Of a stretch of 54,602 bases of DNA, positions 31,307-39,000 are shown piece after piece. Every line of letters starts with the position of its first letter. Within the stretch, counting starts at the first letter, position 1. Made by a program: the position numbers and the translations under genes. The notes beneath the pieces were generated by a model. The model made no database searches. It was not told where the DNA came from and saw only the letters and a list, made by a program, of their open reading frames with translations. This stretch comes from Pseudoxanthomonas jiangsuensis (GTDB taxonomy: Bacteria; Pseudomonadota; Gammaproteobacteria; Xanthomonadales; Xanthomonadaceae): assembly GCF_010093185.1 (NCBI RefSeq), contig NZ_PDWL01000025.1:1-54602 (forward strand). The letters run 5' to 3'.

Positions 31307-32206
31307 ATGATCATCAACAAGGGCAACCTCACCGCGCTGTTCGTGGCGTTCAAGGCCGCGTTCGCCGCCGGCCTGGGCCAGGCTGCGCCGCAGCTCGACC
31401 AGATCGCCACCACCGTTCCGTCCAGCACCTCGGCCGAGGAATACGGCTGGCTGGGCGCCTTCCCGAACATGCGCGAGTGGCTGGGCGATCGCGTCGTCAA
31501 TGGCATGGCCACCCACGGCTACACCATCCGCAACAAGTCGTTCGAGATGACCGTGGGCGTGCCGCGCCCGGCGATCGAGGACGACCAGTACGGCATCTAC
31601 TCGCCGATGATGAGCGAGATGGGCCGCGCCGCCGCAGCGCATCCGGATCAGCTGGGCTTCCAGCTGCTGAAGAACGGCGCGGCCACGCTGTGCTACGACG
31701 GCCAGAACTTCTTCGACACCGACCATCCGGTGATCGCAGCCGATGGCAGCATCGTCACCCAGGCCAACTGGGACAACAACGGCGGCAGCGGCACGGCCTG
31801 GTACCTGCTGGACACCAGCCGCGCGCTCAAGCCGATCATCTTCCAGAACCGGAAGCAGCCCAACTTCGTGGCCAAGACCGGCGAGACCGACGACAACGTG
31901 TTCGACCGCAACGAATACGTCTACGGCGTGGACAGCCGCTGCAACGTCGGCTTCGGCTTCTGGCAGCTGGCCTATGGCAGCCGCAAGGCCCTGGACGAGA
32001 CCAACCTGGTGGCCGCCTACACCGCCATGACCGAACGCCTGGGCGACCACGGCCGGCCGCTGGGCATCAAGCCGACCAAGCTGGTGGTGCCGCCGGGCCT
32101 GGAATTCGCCGCGCGCAAGCTGGTCAACGCCACGACCCTGGCCAACGGTGCGGACAACGTGCTCAAGGGTCTGGTGGACGTGGTGGTCTCGCCCTGGCTG
32201 GCGTAA
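31307..32206 (+). CDS. Major head subunit (Mu gpT-like capsid protein)
   Basis: A 299-residue major capsid protein of the Mu gpT family. Landmarks: MIINKGNLTALFVAFKAAFA, EEYGWLGAFPNMREWLGDRV, NKSFEMTVGVPRPAIEDDQY, YDGQNFFDTDHPV, and GIKPTKLVVPPGLEFAARKL. It should adopt the HK97 fold. ACCAGGACAAG precedes the ATG. The 359 bp after its stop carry no gene but many hairpins (see the ncRNA entry). Confidence 0.93.
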   Translation: MIINKGNLTALFVAFKAAFAAGLGQAAPQLDQIATTVPSSTSAEEYGWLGAFPNMREWLGDRVVNGMATHGYTIRNKSFEMTVGVPRPAIEDDQYGIYSPMMSEMGRAAAAHPDQLGFQLLKNGAATLCYDGQNFFDTDHPVIAADGSIVTQANWDNNGGSGTAWYLLDTSRALKPIIFQNRKQPNFVAKTGETDDNVFDRNEYVYGVDSRCNVGFGFWQLAYGSRKALDETNLVAAYTAMTERLGDHGRPLGIKPTKLVVPPGLEFAARKLVNATTLANGADNVLKGLVDVVVSPWLA

Positions 32207-32565
32207 GGCCTTCGACCCCGGCCAGCGCGTGAGCGCTGCGTTCGACGCGGCTCCCGATCCGGGAAGGGGCCGCCCCCAGAGGCTACGGGGAGATGGGTGC
32301 GGAACGACGGTCCACTCAGCAAGCCACAAACCAAGTCGTGACAGCCGGGAGAGACCGGCACCCCTCCGCAAGCATCGCGCGCGGTCCTTGCGGAGGGGGA
32401 CGCTTTTCGGTCGCGGGCGCCTCAGAACGCCGCCGGAACCGAGGCGGGAGCTGAACCGCCATAGCCACTCAGCCCGGATCGACGAGCCGGTTATCTCAGT
32501 GCCAGGACGGCATGCGCTGCCGTGACAGCCGGGAAAGACCGGCACCCCATTCCCAGGAGCTGCCA
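32207..32565 (+). ncRNA. Candidate structured RNA downstream of gpT (possibly Mu-gpT-DE class)
   Basis: A 359-nt gap without a credible ORF and with unusually strong pairing. Stems: CAGCGC-GTGA-GCGCTG (32223-32238, GNRA loop); GCCGG-GAGAGA-CCGGC (32344-32359); a perfect 12-bp stem CCCCTCCGCAAG (32361-32372) with 32387-32398; GGCGG/CCGCC (32443-32447, 32456-32460); CGGCA-TGCGC-TGCCG (32508-32522); GCCGG-GAAAGA-CCGGC (32528-32543). A 28-nt element occurs twice, 32337-32364 and 32521-32548, with one loop change (GAGAGA/GAAAGA), and CCACTCAGC precedes both (32312, 32465). The position after gpT fits the Mu-gpT-DE RNA motif as I recall it; I cannot check the covariance model. Confidence 0.6.
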
Positions 32566-32967
32566 ATGGCAACCCAGAAGATCATCGTCAAGGCCAAGCC
32601 CGAGCGCGGCTTCTACCGCGCGGGCCTGTACTTCACCCGCGAGGGCCGCGAGCTGGACACCGGCGCGCTGACCAAGCGGCAGCTGGAGGCGATCCGCAAC
32701 GAACCGAACCTGGTCGTGGTCGAGCCGGTCGAGACCGACGCCCAGCGCAAGGCGCGCGAGAAGGCCGAGGCACAGGCCGCCGCCGAGGCCGCCGATGCTG
32801 CCGCGCTGGAGCGCGAGCAGACCGCGATCGCCGCGAACCCGGAAGCCTGGGCGACTGCGACCAAGGCCGCCCAGGTCAAGGGCGAGCTCGATGCGAAGGC
32901 CTGGGGCAAGTTGCCGGCGGCCGAGCGCGTCACGCTGATCGAGGCGCAGCTGGCGCCGGCGGCCTGA
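32566..32967 (+). CDS. Mu-like head-region protein (HI1506/FluMu-like)
   Basis: A 133-residue protein with a small N-terminal beta domain (KAKPERGFYRAGLYFTREGR, ELDTGALTKRQLEAIRNEPN, LVVVEPVE) of the kind found after the capsid gene in Mu-like phages, then an Ala/Glu-rich helix and a C-terminal helical piece (ATKAAQVKGELDAKAWGKLP). AGGAG lies 6 bp before ATG 32566. Confidence 0.7.
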   Translation: MATQKIIVKAKPERGFYRAGLYFTREGRELDTGALTKRQLEAIRNEPNLVVVEPVETDAQRKAREKAEAQAAAEAADAAALEREQTAIAANPEAWATATKAAQVKGELDAKAWGKLPAAERVTLIEAQLAPAA

Positions 32968-32970
32968 CCC

Positions 32971-33480
32971 ATGGCCTACGTCACCCTCCCTCAGCTGGCG
33001 GAGATCCCGGGCGCCCTGGAACTGGCCCAGGTGGCCACGAACCAGCACGCCGCCGCGGTGGTCGACGCCACGCTGATGGAGGCGACGCTGCGGGGCAGCG
33101 ATCGCAGCGCCTGGTCAGCCGATGAGATCGACCAGGCGGACAAGGCCGCCGCCCGCATCAGCGAGGCGGTGGTGGAAGCCGGCGCCGTGATCGACGGTTA
33201 CCTGGCCAGGCGGTACACGCTGCCCCTGGCCAGCACGCCCGGCATCCTGGTGAAGTGGGCGCGCTCGATCACCCGCTACACCCTGCATGCCGATCGCATC
33301 TCCGACGACCGCACCGATCCGGTGGCACGCGACTATCGCGACGCCATCCGCTTCCTGGAGCTGATCGCCGCCGGCAAGTTCAGCCTGGGCCTGGACGACC
33401 CCACCACCGGCCCGGCCGCCGCCGGCGAGATCCAGATCAACCCCGGGCACAAGGTGTTCGGCCGCGAGCATCTGCCGTGA
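32971..33480 (+). CDS. DUF1320 head-completion protein (Mu gp36-like)
   Basis: A 169-residue DUF1320 protein, the Mu gp36 family. Blocks: AYVTLPQLAEIPGALELAQV, AAARISEAVVEAGAVIDGYL, ARRYTLPLASTPGILVKWAR, and ARDYRDAIRFLELIAAGKFS. It probably forms the head-tail adaptor ring. It overlaps the next gene (GTGA). Confidence 0.87.
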   Translation: MAYVTLPQLAEIPGALELAQVATNQHAAAVVDATLMEATLRGSDRSAWSADEIDQADKAAARISEAVVEAGAVIDGYLARRYTLPLASTPGILVKWARSITRYTLHADRISDDRTDPVARDYRDAIRFLELIAAGKFSLGLDDPTTGPAAAGEIQINPGHKVFGREHLP

Positions 33481-33926
33481 GCGTGGCACCGTTCCCGGTC
33501 GCCCAGGTGCTGCAGCGGCTGGAGGAGCGCAAGCACCTGATCAAGCTGATCGACGGTGCGGCCGGGCTGCGCGCAGCGTTGGACCAGGCCCCGCGCGTGG
33601 CGCCGGCCGTGTTCGTGACCACGGCTGAGATCGGCAAGCCCATCAAGTACACCGGCCCGGTGGCGATCCAGAACTGCGACGTGACCGTGCGTTGTGTCCT
33701 GTTCGTCCAGAACCTGCGCGGCCAGGGCTCCGGCGCGGCCGCGGCCGAGGAGATGGCCGCGGTGATCGCCGAGGTGCGCGGCGCGCTGTTCGGCTGGACG
33801 CCGGCCGATGCCTTCGACGCCCTGGCCTTCCAGGCCGGTCGCGACGAGTCCTACCACGCCGGCTGGCTGTGCAACCAGCAAGTGTTCGGCACCAACTACC
33901 GGATGCAGCAGCAGGTGACCGCATGA
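33477..33926 (+). CDS. Mu gp37-like (DUF1834-type) head-tail joining protein
   Basis: A 149-residue protein starting at GTG 33477. It is alpha/beta (VAQVLQRLEERKHLIKLIDG ... APAVFVTTAEIGKPIKYTGP ... VTVRCVLFVQNLRGQGSGAA ... AGWLCNQQVFGTNYRMQQQ). Position and fold type match Mu gp37 and similar tail-terminator proteins. It overlaps the next gene by four bases. Confidence 0.7.
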   Translation: MSVAPFPVAQVLQRLEERKHLIKLIDGAAGLRAALDQAPRVAPAVFVTTAEIGKPIKYTGPVAIQNCDVTVRCVLFVQNLRGQGSGAAAAEEMAAVIAEVRGALFGWTPADAFDALAFQAGRDESYHAGWLCNQQVFGTNYRMQQQVTA

Positions 33927-34147
33927 GCAAACCCACCCCCACCATCCACGGCGCCTGGCGCGTGCGCAACGGCCAGCTGGTCGATGAGAGCGTCGTGCTG
34001 GCGGCCGTGATCGAGCAGACGCCGGAGGCACCGCTGATCGCCTCCGCCGACGTGCGCCAGGGCGGCCCTGGCCTGGCCGTGCCGCCCGCCGATGCGCCCA
34101 ATCCGCCGCGCCACCGCGGCCGCAACAAGACCCCGTCCAAGGAGTAA
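33923..34147 (+). CDS. Small phage protein before the tail tube gene
   Basis: A 74-residue protein (IHGAWRVRNGQLVDESVVLA ... PNPPRHRGRNKTPSKE) with a short beta N-terminus and a Pro/Arg-rich tail. It occupies the place of the DUF2635/gp38-type proteins in Mu-like phages, but the similarity is too weak to name it. Confidence 0.55.
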   Translation: MSKPTPTIHGAWRVRNGQLVDESVVLAAVIEQTPEAPLIASADVRQGGPGLAVPPADAPNPPRHRGRNKTPSKE

Positions 34148-34153
34148 CGCGCC

Positions 34154-35140
34154 ATGGCGCAGCCCCAACTCGAAGCCTTCAAGAAGCGCGGCCTGGCGCT
34201 GGCCCTGCGTGCCTCCGGCACTCCGGGCGTGCCGGTCGTCCCCAGTGCCGCCACCAACGGCATCCTGCTGTTCAATGGCACCTCCGGTACCGAGTTCGAC
34301 AAGATCGAGCGGCCGGTGGACCGCCCGTTCTTCACCGGCGAGCCGTTCGCCGTGGGCGCCAAGCGTGCCTTCATCGAGGGCGAGTTCGAGCTCTACCCGC
34401 CGGCCACGCCCGGCGCGGCCGCCACCAGCGATGCCGACTGCGGCGTGCTGCTGCTGCCGGCCGGCATGACCGTGGTCAAGGACGAGGTCGAAAAGACCAC
34501 CCGCTACAACCCGGTCAGCGCTGCCATCGCCGTCTCCGATGCGAAGTGGTGGCACGCCGGCACGCTCAAGGCCGTGGACGCCGCCCGCCACAACATCACC
34601 AGCCTGGTGCTGGCGGTGGGCGATCGGTTCAAGGGCAACGTGCGGGTCCAGGGCAGCTACGAGACCATCGGCGAGGACGCGCTGCCGAGCATCACCCTGC
34701 CGACCACGGTTCCGGTGGTGGCCCGCGCCAGCAACACCGAGACCACGGTGACCGTGCTGCCCGGCGGCACGCCGCTGGTGGTGTGGGCCAAGTCCCTGGG
34801 CGTGGACTTCGGCAACACCATCGCCAACAAGGAGTACACCAGCCACCAGGAGAGCGGCATCACCAACCGCACGCCGACCTGGACGTTGCGCCTGGCCAAG
34901 ACCGCCCTGGCGGACTTCAACCCCTGGACGGTACGCGACGCCGGCACGCTGATCACCGTGGCCCTGCGCCTGAGCCAGGCCGGCAACCTGTACAGCGAGC
35001 TGGGCATCCGCGGCCAGATCGAGACGATCAACGAGGTAGAAATCGACGGCGACTACGGCTGGGAGCTGTCCGGCCCGTGCGTGGCCAGCGACACCGGCGG
35101 CGACGAGTTCTACATCGAGTTCGGCGACACCTCGGTCTGA
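34154..35140 (+). CDS. Major tail tube protein (siphovirus type)
   Basis: A 328-residue beta-rich protein (GLALALRASGTPGVPVVPSA ... FFTGEPFAVGAKRAFIEGEF ... WWHAGTLKAVDAARHNITSL ... YSELGIRGQIETINEVEIDG). It is the last gene before a terminator and precedes the G/GT chaperone and tape measure genes, the standard place of the tail tube. No sheath protein gene is present, so the tail is non-contractile. Confidence 0.78.
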   Translation: MAQPQLEAFKKRGLALALRASGTPGVPVVPSAATNGILLFNGTSGTEFDKIERPVDRPFFTGEPFAVGAKRAFIEGEFELYPPATPGAAATSDADCGVLLLPAGMTVVKDEVEKTTRYNPVSAAIAVSDAKWWHAGTLKAVDAARHNITSLVLAVGDRFKGNVRVQGSYETIGEDALPSITLPTTVPVVARASNTETTVTVLPGGTPLVVWAKSLGVDFGNTIANKEYTSHQESGITNRTPTWTLRLAKTALADFNPWTVRDAGTLITVALRLSQAGNLYSELGIRGQIETINEVEIDGDYGWELSGPCVASDTGGDEFYIEFGDTSV

Positions 35141-35154
35141 TCCGCCCTCACAGG

Positions 35155-35184
35155 AAGCCCCGCCTCGCGCGGGGCTTCTTCTTT
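35155..35184 (+). terminator. Rho-independent terminator after the tail tube gene
   Basis: AAGCCCCGC (35155-35163), loop CTCGC, GCGGGGCTT (35169-35177), then CTTCTTT. Nearly identical to the terminator at 20938-20966 and in the same position relative to the palindrome. Confidence 0.9.
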
Positions 35185-35186
35185 CT

Positions 35187-35208
35187 GCAATGACGCGCGT
35201 CATTCCCA
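35187..35208 (+). promoter_or_regulatory. Late-operator palindrome, copy 3 (tail genes)
   Basis: AATGACGCGCGTCATT at 35189-35204 within the shared 22-bp block, starting 3 bp past the T-run of the tail tube terminator and 84 bp before the tail chaperone start (ATG 35292). It should drive chaperone, tape measure and fibre genes. Confidence 0.7.
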
Positions 35209-35291
35209 ACCGCCGCGCGCGCGAGGGCATCGTGACCAGGTCGCCGCCACCAGGCGGCGCCTTTAAACCCCTTCCCAAGAGGATTCGCACG

Positions 35292-35657
35292 ATGAGCAAA
35301 CTCATCCTGACCGCGATCGACACGATCACCCGCCCGGTGACCCTGCGGCTGCCCACCCAGACCGCCGGCAAGTTCCAGGAGGGCACGATCAACGTCCAGG
35401 CCCGCATCAAGACCAAGGACGAGCTGACCGAGCTGGCCGATCGGGGCCTGACCGATCTGGAGTACATCGACTCCCTGGTGGTGTCCGTGGATGGCCTGGG
35501 CGATGCCAACGGCAACGCCATCACCGGCGAGGCGGCGCTGCACGAGGTCAAGCACGGCCGCTGGTCGACCTACCTGACCACCGCGATCATCCAGGACTAC
35601 TTCGAGCAGTTCGGCGACGCCCGCGCAAAAAACTCGAAGCCGTCGCGCGGGCGCTGA
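35292..35657 (+). CDS. Tail assembly chaperone G
   Basis: A 121-residue protein (MSKLILTAIDTITRPVTLRL ... INVQARIKTKDELTELADRG ... HGRWSTYLTTAIIQDYFEQF) in the lambda-G position, just before the tape measure gene. It binds the tape measure protein during tail assembly. AAGAGG precedes the ATG. Near its 3' end a slippery A AAA AAC in frame allows a -1 shift to give the longer GT form. Confidence 0.82.
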   Translation: MSKLILTAIDTITRPVTLRLPTQTAGKFQEGTINVQARIKTKDELTELADRGLTDLEYIDSLVVSVDGLGDANGNAITGEAALHEVKHGRWSTYLTTAIIQDYFEQFGDARAKNSKPSRGR

Positions 35658-35998
35658 TTGGGAAGGGTCCACGTGCTGGCGGTGATCGGGACACAGAAGG
35701 TCTCGACACCGTCAGCACGGCGGACTTTCTGCGCGACGGGGGCGCCGAGGCGCTCCAGGAAGTGGAAGAGGTCGAGGTCTTCGCCGAGAACTGGAATGCC
35801 GTGATGGTGTTCCGCCGGTGCCGCCCCACCTGGCTCACCGGCATGCACGCCCCGATGTACGACGGCATCCCGGCCCTGGAGATCGAATCGGCGTTCCGGC
35901 TGCTGCAGATCCCGCCGCAGGACCAGCCCGAAATCCTGGCATGCGTGGACGTGATGGTCGCCGCCACCCGCAGCGCCTACAGCGAAGCCAAACCGTAG
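35292..35998 (+). CDS. Tail assembly chaperone GT, -1 frameshift product
   Basis: Ribosomes slipping at 35627-35633 would read on in the -1 frame to TAG 35996-35998, giving a 235-residue fusion. The T part (EEVEVFAENWNAVMVFRRCR ... LTGMHAPMYDGIPALEIESA ... FRLLQIPPQDQPEILACVDV) has the look of real coding and has no good own start (only GTG 35762). The heptamer is in the right frame (GCA AAA AAC), and the pattern is universal in siphovirus tails. Confidence 0.8.
35627..35633 (+). promoter_or_regulatory. Programmed -1 frameshift slippery site
   Basis: A AAA AAC, the canonical -1 heptamer, with codons GCA AAA AAC in the 0 frame. It lies 25 bp before the G stop. The downstream 35640-35680 is GC-rich and may form a stimulatory structure (CGCGCGGGCGC). 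Confidence 0.85.
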
Positions 35999-36008
35999 GA
36001 ATCGCCCC

Positions 36009-39000
36009 GTGACCGATCCGGTCGTTACCCTCCGACTGCAGGCCGACAACAGCAAGCTGTTGCCGGCCACGCGCGAGTCCACGCAGGCGGTCCAGCAGCT
36101 GGGCGCTGCCGGGACCGCAGCCGGGCGCCAGGCCGCGGCCGGCGCCCAGGGTATCCGGCAGATTGGCGTCGCCAGCGACCAGGCCTCGCGCAAGGCGTCG
36201 GCGATGGCGGCCGTGCTCAACCAGGTCAAGACGGCCGTCGGCGCGGTGGCTGCCGTGCAGGTGATCGCCGGCCTGACCCGGATGGCCGACCAGTACGCCA
36301 ACATCTCCGGTCGCCTGCGCCTGGCCACGGAAAGCCAGGCGGCGTTCGCGGTGGCCCAGGCGGAGGTCTACGCGATCTCCCAGCGCACCTCCACCGCACT
36401 GGAGAGCACCGCGACCCTGTACGCGCGCCTGGCGCAGTCCACCGCCGAATACGGGATCAGCCAGCAGCGGCAGCTGGCCCTGACCGAGACCATCAACAAG
36501 ACCTTCGCGGTGTCCGGCGCGAGCGCAGTGGCTGCGGCCAACACCATCACCCAGTTCACCCAGGCGCTGGCCGGCGGCGTGCTGCGCGCCGAGGAGTTCA
36601 ACTCGGTGGTGGAGAACAGCCCGCGCCTGGCCAAGGCGCTGGCCGACGGCCTGGGCATCGGCATGGGCGAGCTGCGCGCCCAGGTCAACGCGGGCCTGAT
36701 CGACGTGCAGCGGCTGGTACAGGCGCTGGAAAGCCAGTCGGCGGTCATCGCGGCCGAGTTCGAGTCGATGCCGCTCACCGTCGAGCGGGCGATGGTGCAG
36801 CTGCGCAACAGCATCACCCAGGCGGCGGGTCAGGCCTCGCAGGACTTCGGCGTCTCCGGCGCGCTGGCCCAGGGCATTGCGTTGCTGGCCAACAATCTGG
36901 ACGTGCTGGCCACCGCGGCCGGAGTGGTGGCGGTCGCGTTCGGTGGGCGGCTGGTGGCGCAGCTCGCGCTGGCCACCGCGGCCAAGGTGCAGGCGATCGT
37001 GCAGTCCAGGCAGCTGGCCGCGGCCGAGCTGCAGGCGGCTCGGGCGGCCGAGGCCGCGGCCGCGGCGCAGCTGCAGGCAGCTCGGGCCGGTGTCGGCGCC
37101 GCCGGCAGCCCGGCCGCGGCCGAGGCGAACCTGGCTGCGGCCCAGCTCCGCACTGCCGCAGCGACCCAGGCGGCCTCTATCGCACTGACCGCCAAGGCCG
37201 CCGCCATGCGCGCGGTCAACGTGGCCATGGCCGCGTTCGGCGGCCCGGTGGGCCTGGCGGTGACGGCGCTGACCTTGTTCGTCATGTGGGTTACGAACAG
37301 CAGCAAGAAGGCCGAGGAGCTGTCCAAGGCGGTCACGGCCGGCTTCCAGCCGGCGATCGACACGCTGGAGAACTTCAACAAGGAGACCGCCAACGCCGGC
37401 TTCGCCAATCTGGCCAGCTCGATCCAGACCTTGGAGGAGGCGAAGAAGGAGGTCCAGGCGCTGGCGGACGAGTACGCCCGCATGGAGGCCACCGCCGCAT
37501 CCGCTGGCACCGGCATGGTGACGCCGGGCTTCCGCCAGGCCATGGAGGAGCAGGCCCAGGCGATCGAAGTGGCGCAGCTGCGCGTGAGCCAGCTGGTGGC
37601 CGGCTACGAGCGGGCCGTCGACGTTTCGGCAGACCTGGTGTTGTCCTCCGCCGGGATCACGTCGGCGAACGAGGCCCAGCGGCGCAGCCTGGAACAGCTG
37701 CTGGAGCGCACGTCGGGTCAGGGCCAGAAGATCGAGCAGCTCCGTCCGCTCCTGGTGGATTGGGCACGCAAGCAGTACGACGTGGACACCGCCAACCGCG
37801 TCGCGGCCGCGAGCTTCGACCAGGTGGCGACTGCGGCAGGCAACTCCGGCAAGGCCATTAAGGACGCGCTGAAGGAGGTCAACGAGGGCCTGGCCCAGCA
37901 GATCAACCAGGTGCAGCTGCGGCTGATCGAGCAGACCCAAGGCAAAGCCGCAGCGATGCGGGCCGGCTTCCTTAAGGAGCTAGCCGACCAGGGCATCGAC
38001 CCGACCAGTGCCGAGGCGCAGGCCCTGCGGACCCAGAATGAGCAGCTGATCGCGCTGACCGCGTCCCTGGACGCCGCTACCCAGGCCACCCGCACCCAGA
38101 AGACCGCCGACACCGAAGCCAGTCGCGCCGCCGAGGAGCGCGCCCGCGTCCTCGAGCAGCAGGCCGAGGCCCAGCGCCGCTATGCCGATGAGGCCGCGAT
38201 CGCCACCGCGGAGATCGCCGGTCCTCTGGCCGTGGCCGAGGCTCAGCGCCAGCAGCGCATCGCCGAGCTGGACCGCGAGCTGGCCGCGCACAACATCACC
38301 CAGGCCGCCTACAACGCCCTGGTGGAACAGGCCACCCGGGTGGAACGCGAGCGTGCGGCCGAGGTGGCCCAGGCCCAGGCGGCGCCCCAGGCGCTGCTGG
38401 ACACCATGTCCGGCGAGCTGCGCATGCTGGGCGCGGTGGGCCTGGAGCGCGAGCGCCTGTACCGTCGCCTGCGCGCCGAAGAGGACATGCGCCAGGCCGT
38501 CAACGAGGCCAACCGCGCCGGCGCCAAGATCACCGCCGAGATGACCGCAGAGCTGGTCGACCAGGCGCATGCCTACGCCGACCTGTCGATCGCGCTGGAG
38601 GAGCACGTCGCCAACCTCAACGAGTGGGCGGACGTGGCCACCCGCGGCGTGGCCGACTTCGCCGACCTGTTCGCCGACACCCTGTCGGGCATGCGCGACG
38701 GCTCGCAGAGCGCGTGGGACGACATCAAGGACATCTTCCGCCGCGGCTGGCGGGACGCGATCCGCACGCTGCTGGAGCAGAGCGTGGTCCGACCGTTCCA
38801 GAACGCGCTTCAAAACCTGATCAGCGGCGCTGTGAACGGTGCCATGTCGGGTGCTGGCCAGGGCGGCTGGCTGTCCAGCCTGGCCGGCCTGATCGGCGGC
38901 GGCAGCAACCTCACCGGTACCGGCGCGATGGCCGCCAGCGGCGGCTGGGCGGGCGCGTTGGCAGGTGCCGGCTCGATGATGGGCTTCGGCAACAACGTCT

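Noticed and set aside
32207..32565. Small open frames in the gpT-downstream gap.
   Set aside because: They are short, Arg/Pro-rich, without ribosome binding sites, and cross the hairpins; nothing suggests real coding.
20974..35657. The palindrome reads MTRVIP in one frame at all three sites, suggesting a shared leader peptide.
   Set aside because: At 20974 this frame is not that of the downstream holin gene, although it is in frame at the other two sites. Conservation is confined to a 22-bp block that is palindromic at DNA level, which fits an operator better.
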